In this document: positions 34,812 through 44,300 of the stretch, piece after piece
Layout of the letters: every line of letters begins with the position of its first letter
Numbering within the stretch: position 1 is the first letter of the stretch
IMG/VR virus record: IMGVR_UViG_3300036892_000014
Span: 1 to 64,000 of that record
Length of the DNA: 64,000 nt
Direction: 5' to 3' (one strand)
Origin: a virus
Position numbers and translations under genes: made by a program
Notes under the pieces: generated by a model
Databases searched by the model: none
What the model was told of the DNA's origin: nothing
The model's input: only the letters and a program-made list of their open reading frames with translations

Positions 34812-37811
34812 ATGGCAACAGCACCCCCGAATTCAAGCAAGCCGACGACAGCAATTCCCGTTGCGGGAGACTACAACGTAACTGCACCCGTTCTTATTGA
34901 CGGGCAGGCTACTGCGCTGCAAGTCGATGTAAACGGTAACCTGAAGACGACGAGCACTGGCGGCGGCGGTGGAAATGTAAATCTTACGGGTATCAACGGC
35001 ACCGCTCCGTCACTGACGAATCCCCTCGCTGTAGAACTGAGCGACGGCACGAATCCGCTAGGCGTGTCGGGCAATCCTCTTTATGTTACAGGCACTATTA
35101 GTGCGTCGAACCCAAGCGTTGGTGCGACAGGTGTGGCTGCTCCGACATCTGCGACTGAGATAGGTATTATTGTTGCCGGTGATCTCGAAGGTGTGAGTTC
35201 TTCCAACCCTCTTCCGGTAAGCGGTACGGTAGCAGTTTCAAACTTCCCAGCGACGCAACCAGTCAGCGGAACGGTAACCGCCGTACAACCTACTGGAGCA
35301 AATCTTCACGTTGACGTGGATAACTCTGTTGCTGTTACCGGAACTTTCTTCCAGGCAACACAGCCTGTAAGTGGAACCGTAGCAGTTTCAAACTTCCCGG
35401 GAACACAACCTGTTTCAGGTACAGTCGTTGCAGAGATAGAAGGTCATGCAGGCGCGACACTGGACAGTGCTGCGGGCACTCCGAACGCTCAAGCGGTTAC
35501 CGTTCAAGGTAACGCTAGCGGCGTCCCTGTTCCGGTAAGTGGAAGCGTAACGGTAACGCAAGCAACGGGCGCAAATCTTCACGTTGATGTGGACAATTTC
35601 CCGGCAACGCAACCAGTCAGTGGAACGGTAGCCGTTTCGAACTTCCCAGCAACACAGCCTGTTAGCGGAACTGTCGTTGCAGAAATTGAAGGTCACGCTG
35701 GAGCAACATTGGACAGTGCTGCGGGTACCCCGAACGCTCAAGCAGTTACGATTCAAGGTAATGCGAGCGGTGTACCTGTTCCGATATCAGGAACTGTTAC
35801 GGCCACGGTCGCAAGCACGACGATCACAGGCAACGTTACGGTTGTTCAACCTACGGGAACCAATCTTCATACAGTTGTTGATTCGGGAACCATCACGGCT
35901 GTCACAGCGATCACGAACGCTCTACCTGCGGGTACGAACACCATCGGGAAGGTGGACATCCTCGGCAACGCGGGCGCGATTCTAGACGGGACAGCGGGAA
36001 CACCATCGGTTGGCGTCTTGACCGTTCAAGGTGTTTCAGGCGGAACAGCGCAGCCAGTTTCAGGAACGGTAGTCGCAGAAATCGAAGGTCACGCAGGAGC
36101 GACACTCGATAGCGCTGCGGGTACTCCGAACACACAGGCCGTAACGATTCAGGGTAATGCAAGCGGAGTCCCGGTTCCTATTTCTGGTAGCGTGACAGCT
36201 ACGGTAGCCAGCACCACGATCACAGGCAATGTAACAGTCGTACAGCCGACGGGTTCGAACCTTCACGTAGACATTGACAACACGGTTCCCGTAACCTTGG
36301 CATCAACGACGATCACCGGTACGGTCGCGGTAGACGGCGCACTCACGAATAATAACGCAGCACCAACCGCGACGCTTCAAGGAATTCTTGGAGCAATCGC
36401 GGAAACTGCGTACAGCACGGTTACTTATACGACAGGCGATATGGTTTTGCCTGTTACAGATTTGCACGGCGCACTCAACTTTGATCTACAAGCCTACGCG
36501 GGAACCGCGCTAGGTGCAGGTTCCAACTACGGAACATCACCGGGCGCTGTAAACGTCATGGGTGTAAACGCCTTCATTACGAACACACCAGCGTTTACGC
36601 TTGCTAGCACCACGATCACAGGTACGGTAGCCGTTGACGGGGCACTGACGAATAACAATGCTGCGCCTACCGCAACGCTTCAGGGCGTCCTAGCCGCGAT
36701 TGCGGAAACTGCGTACAGCACAGTCACCTACACGACGGGAGATATGGTTCTTCCGGTCACCGACTTGCATGGCGCTCTAAATCAAGACCTCCAAGCTGTT
36801 GCAGGTGTAGCACTCGGCGCAACGGCTGTAACCACTTATGGCGGCACCCCTGCTGCCGTGAACGTTCCTGCGGTGAACGCGGCGATTACGAACACGCCTG
36901 CGGTTACTCTGACGAGTACGACGATTACGGGAACGTCTACGATTGCGGGAAACAAGACGAACAACAACGCAGTCCCTGGCGCTACGAATCTCGGCGTGTT
37001 GCCAGCTATCGCTGCGACGGTGTATACGACCAACACTTATACCAACGCCGACCAAGTTGCGCTCGTAACGGATTTGAACGGCGCTATCAATACTGATTTA
37101 CAGGCTGTTGCTGGAAATGCCGTTGTTACGGCCACGACCGGCGTTCAGTTGGTGGGTATCGAAGGTCACGGCGGCGCAGCACTCGACGCGGTTACGACCG
37201 CAGCCACAGCCCCAGTGAACGGTCTCGCCGTACTTGACGTGTACACAGCAACCGTGCCCGTCTTGACCACGGGTCAGTCTCTCGCATTGCAAGCCGACAC
37301 AACTGGCGGACAGTACGTAAACCAAGAAGGTCGCAAGGCAACGTTTGCGTGCCAAATAATTTCTGGTACCGCAGTTTCAGGCGGTAACTTTGTTTTAGTT
37401 GGATCGGCCACTAAGGTCATTCGTATCACGCGTGTAGTATTTTCTGGTTATGCAACGGCTGCTGGGTCTACTTCTGTTGGCTGCCAAATCTCCACGCCGT
37501 ATACGGGTGGAACGTCATCTACAACCGGTACCCAAATTGGACCATTCGATAGTGCTAGTGCTGCGGCCACCGCCACGAGATTAGTATACACCGTAGCTCC
37601 CACTGGCGGGGGATCACCGCAGTCATATCCGATTACTTTTAATTACACTTTCGCGGCAGTTGCAACGGGGAACATCTATACTTGGGATTTTGGTAACCGC
37701 GCCGCGGGTTGTCCGGTCTTGCGCGGTACGTCGCAGATTTTTGCATTGTTTATTTCTGTTGCGCCAGCAACTTGCACGTATACTTGCGAATTCGAATGGA
37801 CAGAGGAATAA
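34812..37811 (+). CDS. large repetitive virion appendage protein, 999 aa
   Basis: Built from repeats: QPVSGTVAVSNFPATQPVSG type units (about residues 130-300), three copies of AEIEGHAGATLDSAAGTPNA plus QAVT-x-QGNASGVPVP (about 205, 290, 420), and two near-identical TGTVAVDGALTNNNAAPTAT units (about 500, 600) with a third diverged one. The last 200 residues (TAPVNGLAVLDVYTATVPVL to FEWTEE) are shared with the next protein. Likely a long tail-fibre-like or capsid-fibre protein; receptor unknown. Confidence 0.65.
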   Translation: MATAPPNSSKPTTAIPVAGDYNVTAPVLIDGQATALQVDVNGNLKTTSTGGGGGNVNLTGINGTAPSLTNPLAVELSDGTNPLGVSGNPLYVTGTISASNPSVGATGVAAPTSATEIGIIVAGDLEGVSSSNPLPVSGTVAVSNFPATQPVSGTVTAVQPTGANLHVDVDNSVAVTGTFFQATQPVSGTVAVSNFPGTQPVSGTVVAEIEGHAGATLDSAAGTPNAQAVTVQGNASGVPVPVSGSVTVTQATGANLHVDVDNFPATQPVSGTVAVSNFPATQPVSGTVVAEIEGHAGATLDSAAGTPNAQAVTIQGNASGVPVPISGTVTATVASTTITGNVTVVQPTGTNLHTVVDSGTITAVTAITNALPAGTNTIGKVDILGNAGAILDGTAGTPSVGVLTVQGVSGGTAQPVSGTVVAEIEGHAGATLDSAAGTPNTQAVTIQGNASGVPVPISGSVTATVASTTITGNVTVVQPTGSNLHVDIDNTVPVTLASTTITGTVAVDGALTNNNAAPTATLQGILGAIAETAYSTVTYTTGDMVLPVTDLHGALNFDLQAYAGTALGAGSNYGTSPGAVNVMGVNAFITNTPAFTLASTTITGTVAVDGALTNNNAAPTATLQGVLAAIAETAYSTVTYTTGDMVLPVTDLHGALNQDLQAVAGVALGATAVTTYGGTPAAVNVPAVNAAITNTPAVTLTSTTITGTSTIAGNKTNNNAVPGATNLGVLPAIAATVYTTNTYTNADQVALVTDLNGAINTDLQAVAGNAVVTATTGVQLVGIEGHGGAALDAVTTAATAPVNGLAVLDVYTATVPVLTTGQSLALQADTTGGQYVNQEGRKATFACQIISGTAVSGGNFVLVGSATKVIRITRVVFSGYATAAGSTSVGCQISTPYTGGTSSTTGTQIGPFDSASAAATATRLVYTVAPTGGGSPQSYPITFNYTFAAVATGNIYTWDFGNRAAGCPVLRGTSQIFALFISVAPATCTYTCEFEWTEE
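35265..36760 (+). repeat. in-gene tandem repeats of the 999-aa protein
   Basis: Diverged DNA copies of a unit of roughly 240-400 bp, plus an almost exact repeat of the VAVDGALTNNNAAPTATLQG segment near 36320 and 36620. Such repeats could recombine and change fibre length. Confidence 0.7.
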
Positions 37812-37812
37812 A

Positions 37813-38766
37813 ATGGCAATTATATCGGAAAATATTCAATCCTACATTCTTAAAGGTGACGGCGTAAGTACGGTAGGTACCATCAATCTTGGATACGGTC
37901 CCCCGTTCGCCACCTTCGTGCAGGCGATTCAGCAGAACGGCAGTGTAGATGTTTCCTCTAACGTGTCGTCCATCGTTCTAACTGGCAGCACCATAACTGT
38001 CAATTTCGTTGCAACATTTTCTTACACTGTTGTGATATTTATAAATACCGTACCTGAGACACTTGTTGTTTCTGGCAGCGTAGCCGCTACAGGGTCTTCG
38101 GGCGGGGTTATGGATACCGTTATAACACCTGCCACTGCTCCGACGAATGCTTTGGCGACTCTAGGGGTTTACTATTCTACCCCTCCCGTTCTAACTACGG
38201 GTCAATCTGTGGTGGATCAGACAGACACCACGGGCTCGCACTATGTGAACGTTGAAGGCAGAAAGGCTACGTATCGTGCGGCTACATTCAGTTACCAACC
38301 GACAGGCAGCGGAACCCAACCTATGTTATCGATTAGGGGTTCCGCGACAAAAACAATTCGTGTCACGCGACTTCAGTTTTCAATCGGATATACTACGGGA
38401 CTTATCGGTGGAACGTTACTCATACTCCAGAGATTTAGTGTACTATCTGGCGGAACGCCTACCGCCCTTACCGCGGGTTCGAATGATATCAATAATCCTG
38501 CGGCTACTGCACTGGTGCAGACTTGGTCACCGCTGGCTACGACGGCCACGACGGTTGGCGGGCAACTTCAGATTCAGAAATATAACCTCGCTACCGAAGC
38601 CGTAGGCGCAGGCGACAACACGATGCCGCCGTATGAGTGGCAGTTCGGAGATCACTCTGCACAGAGCATTGTTCTGCGTGGCACGAGCGATTACTTCGGA
38701 CTGATGATGCTCAGTGTTCCTACAGCGCCCCTAGTTAATTTTACGATTGAGTGGACAGAAGAATGA
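37813..38766 (+). CDS. appendage protein sharing the C-terminal domain of the 999-aa protein, 317 aa
   Basis: Start at 37813 (MAIISENIQSYILKGDGVST) behind GAGGA. The N-terminal 95 residues are a separate beta domain. From about 100 on it parallels the end of its upstream neighbour (TAPTNALATLGVYYSTPPVL, GSHYVNVEGRKATY, FTIEWTEE). Two proteins with one tip domain suggest alternative fibres or a fibre and its adaptor. Confidence 0.6.
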   Translation: MAIISENIQSYILKGDGVSTVGTINLGYGPPFATFVQAIQQNGSVDVSSNVSSIVLTGSTITVNFVATFSYTVVIFINTVPETLVVSGSVAATGSSGGVMDTVITPATAPTNALATLGVYYSTPPVLTTGQSVVDQTDTTGSHYVNVEGRKATYRAATFSYQPTGSGTQPMLSIRGSATKTIRVTRLQFSIGYTTGLIGGTLLILQRFSVLSGGTPTALTAGSNDINNPAATALVQTWSPLATTATTVGGQLQIQKYNLATEAVGAGDNTMPPYEWQFGDHSAQSIVLRGTSDYFGLMMLSVPTAPLVNFTIEWTEE

Positions 38767-39185
38767 TGAAACTAACTACAGTCAGCGAATCAGATCGGGA
38801 ATTGATCCAGTCATTTATAGATGCAGACACTCTGTCGCGTCCGTCAACCCCCGACTTCTGGTTCACGAGGGACGACGCTCTTCTTTCTTTTGCAGTAGAG
38901 GACAACCTGGGCGTTGTTTTGTTTGCACGATTCGACCAACCCGTGGACGGCCAGGTTCGTTTCCACACCTTGTTTATGCCGGAAGACGGAACCAGTCGCA
39001 AGCGTGTTGCAATCGTTTTGATTAAGGGTTTTCAATCTGTTATCGATAAGATTAAAGAGTCATGCAGTAGCGTGATCTTTGAAAGTATTAGTGCCGACCT
39101 GACTCACTTCATGGTTGGGCACTTCAGTTTTGTCCCGGTAGACGGGACTAAGGATTACGTTTTGTACTTCGGAGCACAGCAATGA
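38763..39185 (+). CDS. possible GNAT-fold virion protein, 140 aa
   Basis: Overlaps the previous stop. The alternation of strands and helices (FTRDDALLSFAVEDNLGVVL, VRFHTLFMPEDGTSRKRVAI, IESISADLTHFMVGHFSFV-like end) resembles the small GNAT-like proteins encoded in phage tail regions, but the acetyl-CoA loop is not clear. Confidence 0.45.
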   Translation: MMKLTTVSESDRELIQSFIDADTLSRPSTPDFWFTRDDALLSFAVEDNLGVVLFARFDQPVDGQVRFHTLFMPEDGTSRKRVAIVLIKGFQSVIDKIKESCSSVIFESISADLTHFMVGHFSFVPVDGTKDYVLYFGAQQ

Positions 39186-41302
39186 CGATTCAATTGACAC
39201 CAGGCCAACAGGCTCTTGTCCCGGGATTTGGTACTCCCCCGGCAACGACAGGCGCTCCCGCCGAACAGACGGATGATAACACGGCAGGAGCAGCGGCGCT
39301 CCAACCTGCGCCCGTGAATGGCGGCGCAACTATCGGACAGCGCATGGTCGCGAAGGGAAGTCCCAAATTGGACGCCTTCACTGCTGGCTTAAATGCTATA
39401 GCTCAAACCAATCCGGCTCCAGCCGCCCCAGGCGCGTGGGCAAAGAATCTAGTCGCTGCTGTTCCACATTTGCTTGGTAATGCAAGCTCGGCATTCGGTG
39501 ATGCAGCCGCTGCGGGTGAGGGCCTTCGCCCTGGACAGGGCTGGCTGGCAGGAGCCGAGAAGACGGCGTCAGCGCACAGCGAACGTGTGGGTAAAGAGAA
39601 ACAGCAACAGTTCGCGAACAGCCAAGAAGCCCAGAAGACTGCGGCACAGGTAGCATACAACCAAGCTGAGACGATGCAAATTTCACGTAATATCCAGAGG
39701 CAAGATGCGGAGGCTCGCACGTCATCCGCTAACATAGGAAAGGCTGCCATTGATGCAGGAAGGGCGACTCACGATACAAAAGACAACATTCCAGATTCTG
39801 CGTTTCAGGACATGGTAAAGAAGAATCCAGATTACATGCAAACGCACTATGCGCAGATCACTGCGTACGAGCCCATGATCGGTCCAGATGGTAAGCAGAT
39901 GATTGACCCGAAGACCAAACAACCAATCGAGAATCCTACTTGGTCAGTTCAGGAGCGTGCCCCGAAAGCGAATACGACGGCTCCAGTGACGATGACCAAG
40001 GCAGTTCACGATGACTGGGTAGCTGCTGGGATGAAAAACGTCCCCGACGTTGGCGTAGAGGTTCCGTACGACTCATTTCATGATCTAGCTGGCACGGCGC
40101 ATACTGTAGCAAATACGGTTCACCTAGCTAATCAAGACCGTAATGAGCAGCTAACGGATGAACAGATTCAGCAGAATCATGACCTCTTTGCAAAGCCAGC
40201 CGTGGCAAACGCGATAGCTGCGGACCCGGCGCATGGTGCTATCGGCGGAATTCAGAAGTCATTGGACATTGCCAAACAGCACGATCAGGCTTTGACTGCT
40301 CAGCTTGCGCTTGCACAAAAGAAGGGCGACACAGCAGCGGTCCAGAAGTTGCAAAGCACGCTTGCGGACGTGAAGCAACAAGAGGCCGATATAAACAAGG
40401 CTTATAGTACTTTTACGGCGAAAGACAAGCAAGACTATGCGAAAGACCTTGAGAAAGAGCGTGTAGACAACGCTGATATTCGTCAGAAGAATGCTGCGGC
40501 AGACAAAGACCAGGCGGATGCGCTAAAGACAAAGAATGATGCAGCGATGGAAGGCACGCTGAATCCCGCCGGGGCTAATGACCTAACGGGTGAAACGTAC
40601 TTGAATGCGCTGCCAGTTGGTCCGCGGAATGTGATAAAAGCAATCGCAGAGGGTCGTGAGACTCGCTCGTCTCGTCAGTTACAAGACAAGAATGGCAACC
40701 CGTCGCCCCTAGCGATATCGTTACATCGTGCATATCCAGACCTCGACATTACAAATCTGACCGCCTATTCAAAACTTCGCGAGAAGTTTGAGACAGGTAA
40801 GGAATCAATTGCCCTGAACGGTGGTGGTACTGCATTGAAGCACTTGAGTGAACTACAGCAGTTAAACACGAATAAATCTCGTATCCCGGGCACTGATGAT
40901 TACAACGCTTACAACAACAAACTAGACACACTTGCGGGTGAGTTGCTCACTTTCTACGGCACACCTCTAACCAATGAAAACATAGCGGGAATAAAGAAGA
41001 CCCTCGGGGCCACTTTCAACAGGGACTCAGCTATCAAAACCCAGATAGGTTCTATGGGCGACAAACTTGTGAGCTATGAACAGACTTGGAAGAATGGTCA
41101 ACCCCGCCCTTCGTACACTCCACCGATGCCGAGCATTGACCCAGAAGCCAAGGCTGCGCTGATTCGTTTGGACCCACAGTTTGCGAAGGCGCATCCGTCT
41201 CTTTCAACCGTCAACATGAAGGCACCGGACGGCACAATCCAACCTGTTTCAGCCGATCAAGTCGATCACTTTAAGTCTCTAGGAGCCACGGTAGATAAGT
41301 AA
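39182..41302 (+). CDS. internal virion or tape-like protein, 706 aa
   Basis: Almost entirely helical, Ala/Gln/Lys rich, with long coiled coils (about residues 330-470) and a disordered Pro/Ala start. A HLSELQQLNTNKSRIPGTDD segment in the C-terminal third is of a kind common in DNA-ejection proteins. Overlaps both neighbours by ATGA/TAATG, so it is co-translated with the 1980-aa protein. Confidence 0.5.
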   Translation: MTIQLTPGQQALVPGFGTPPATTGAPAEQTDDNTAGAAALQPAPVNGGATIGQRMVAKGSPKLDAFTAGLNAIAQTNPAPAAPGAWAKNLVAAVPHLLGNASSAFGDAAAAGEGLRPGQGWLAGAEKTASAHSERVGKEKQQQFANSQEAQKTAAQVAYNQAETMQISRNIQRQDAEARTSSANIGKAAIDAGRATHDTKDNIPDSAFQDMVKKNPDYMQTHYAQITAYEPMIGPDGKQMIDPKTKQPIENPTWSVQERAPKANTTAPVTMTKAVHDDWVAAGMKNVPDVGVEVPYDSFHDLAGTAHTVANTVHLANQDRNEQLTDEQIQQNHDLFAKPAVANAIAADPAHGAIGGIQKSLDIAKQHDQALTAQLALAQKKGDTAAVQKLQSTLADVKQQEADINKAYSTFTAKDKQDYAKDLEKERVDNADIRQKNAAADKDQADALKTKNDAAMEGTLNPAGANDLTGETYLNALPVGPRNVIKAIAEGRETRSSRQLQDKNGNPSPLAISLHRAYPDLDITNLTAYSKLREKFETGKESIALNGGGTALKHLSELQQLNTNKSRIPGTDDYNAYNNKLDTLAGELLTFYGTPLTNENIAGIKKTLGATFNRDSAIKTQIGSMGDKLVSYEQTWKNGQPRPSYTPPMPSIDPEAKAALIRLDPQFAKAHPSLSTVNMKAPDGTIQPVSADQVDHFKSLGATVDK

Positions 41303-44300
41303 TGGCACAAGACTGGTTCGCACAGAACGCTCCGACCGCAACGGCAACCGCACCTGCGCCGCAGGCACAACCAGCGGCTCCAGCGCCTGCGCAAGCTGCG
41401 TCGGCACCAGCGGGCGGTGATTGGTTTACGAAGAATGCTCCGAAGCCGCAAGCAGCCCAGGCTAATGTAGAAGGTGCTCCGACGCACATTCTTGAAGGCG
41501 GTGTCATTAAGCGTTTCGGGGAACGTCTCGGGCAGAGTCTCGGAATGCCGACGAACCAGGCAGAACTTCAGGCTGCGGCACCGACAACGGGCGATTACGC
41601 TGAACTAGCAACAGGCACCAAGCCGCTGATTGACGCTGGCAAGATGCTGTACAATTATGGCAAGACGGCTCTTCAAGGCGCACACGAGGCGGGTCAGGAA
41701 ATCGGAGAAGCCGGAACGAACATCGCCGAAGGCGGCCCAGTCGGCGCAAACATCGGCAAGGCTGCGGGCGGCGTTCTACATGGCGCATTGTCCGCTGTGC
41801 CATTCGTTGGCGCTCCGTTAGAGCAGGCCGGGGTAGACGTTCACGCCGGAAATTATGCCGGAACTATCGGCGGAATGCTTGGTGTGTTGGCACAGATCGA
41901 GGGACCGCATGCCGTTGACGAAGTTCTTCAATCACGAGCAGTGAAGTTGGCAGAGACAAATCACGCGTCTGCGGAAGCACAACACAATATTCGTGTCAAG
42001 GAACTCGATACTCATCTAAACCAGGCGCAGGCGGCCTCCGCGGCAGCCGATCAAGCTGTGGCAGCCGAACAAGCCGGAACAGGAACCAGACAGCAAACCA
42101 TTGACGCCAAGAATTACGCCAGCGAGGCGGCAGCCCAGGCTAAGAAGTCTCAGCAGGCCCTGGCCGAAGCTACCGTAGCAAAGAATACAGCGGCGTATGA
42201 GCGCGATAAGGTTGTGCGCAAAACAGTGGATGATGTGCAGAAGTCTAAGCCCGTCGTAGATCAGAAGCAGACGAAGGCACAAGCAGGGGCACTCGAAGAC
42301 TCAATGAAGAGCGCACCTCCGGCAGCAAATGGTCCCGCTGCATATACAGTAGATGACGCTAAGATCGCCCGCGGTTACGAAGAACAAGAACACGCGAAGA
42401 AGCCAGTTACAACAATTCAGGGACGTGCCGAAGCACTTCAGAATATCTCGGACAGAATTGATGACCGAGTCGGTGAGTACGTTCAGGACTACGCGAACGA
42501 ACCTATCTCCACAAATGTTAATATGGATGTACGCGGCGAACTCGCCAAGAGCCCGAAGGCAGACTTCGTTGAAAAGGGCATGGCGGAATTGGAGAACTGG
42601 AATCTGACTGACCCGAGTATGGCAGAGGCTCAGAAGCTGGTTACGGATTTGAACGCGGAGAATCGTGCCACTCTTAAGAAGAACTTCTGGGATGTTGCGA
42701 CTGCGCTCAAGGTCGATCCAGCCTTTGCAGCACGTCAGGCTGCACTGGATTCGCTGCGCAAGGGCATAGACGGAACGCTCGTGGATCACGGTGTCGATGG
42801 CGTGCGTCAACTTCGCAATGACCAAGCATCTATCATTCGCGTGAAGAGTGCCGTCGAGAAGCAAGCACTGAACGGCGATCAAGTTGTACGTGGTAGCGGC
42901 CAAGCTGGTAGATTGCGTAATTTCGCAGCTAGGAGCGCTGACAAGGTAGGGGCAGTCGGGGGCGGTATCAGTGGTGGAGTCGCTGGTGCTGCTTATGGCC
43001 CTGCTGCTAGCGTATATGGTATAATATCCGGCGCACGCATGGGCGAAGAACTTGGAAGGTGGGTCGGGAAGAAAATTCAGCCTGGTGATGTGACCAGAGA
43101 TGCGCTCATAGAACGTAGTAACAAGACGACGGGCGCGGGCCGTGCGATTACAGATATCAAGGACAATAATGCAAGGCCGAGTAATCCCCCAGGCTTTCCA
43201 ACGCCGCCTGCACCGACGGACGCATTATCGCAGCGCGACATACTTCAAATTCAACGTGAGCAGTCACCACTTCACGGCGAGCTAGCGACACACTTAAACA
43301 AGTCAGTTAACGATCCGAAGGCGTCATATGCTGCGTTAGAGAAGCAGTTCATGGACGATTATGAAGATAAGGTACGCAACGGTGTCAAGATTGAACCCGC
43401 CGACAAGCAACTATTCGGTAAGATAAACCAGCAAGACCTTTCCGACAATCAGGCTGTACAGAAGATGCAGCAAGAGCAAGCGGAGAAGGTAGCCGCCGGG
43501 CAGAAGCTTCTACCGACAGCAACCTTACCCGAGAATGCCGAGCCTGCGATGCAGATGCGCGGCAGAATGCAGAAGGGCATGAACACGCAGAACGCCCTCG
43601 TTCACGATATGGCGCACGCCGTGGTAGCTGATGAGATCATGGGCGACAAGCTTCCGAGCCTAGGTATTAACTCTCACCTACACCCAGAGAATGCAGGCAC
43701 GAGCGCCGTCGCAACCGCGGCATTCGACTGGAGCAAGTTTGTAGACGAAGACGGCAATATGGACCCGAAGAAATTCGCACCAGCGATTGACGATCTTGCG
43801 ACGGTCTTCGTATCGGGTGGCATTGCAAACGATTTGTTCCACGATATCCCGTTCACTGAGAACCATCACCTAGGAGCGGACCTACATATTCTTCGCCGTT
43901 TGATGAATGCAATCGATATAGACAAGCCTACGCAGCAAGCTATTGTCACGCGTGCGGGCCAGAGAGCAGCAGAAATCCTAAGCCGTCCTGGTGTGGAAGA
44001 CGTACTCCACGAACATGCGGCAGTCCGTGAGCCGGGGCTTGATTCACATATGCACGTTAGCCCAGAGAGAATGCAGCAAATAATTCAAGACGTAAAGGGT
44101 GGAGACAATGAAGTCGGAAATGAGCCTGCAAGCGGCAATGGAAAGCCTAATCGGAACCCTGAACAAGGAGCCGAAGAACGAAGAGGAAAAGGAGCAGCAG
44201 AAGGCGCTAAAGCTGCAACTAAAGACGATGTGGGTAAAGTCGTCGGCAAAGAACGCGAAGGAAGCGCAGAAGGAACTGGAAAAGAAACAGGAAGCAAGCA

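Noticed and set aside
35415-36266. leftward Cys/Arg-rich repeat frames
   Set aside because: Antisense to the repeats of the 999-aa protein.
42301-42903. 200-aa leftward frame
   Set aside because: Antisense to the 1980-aa gene, no start signal.
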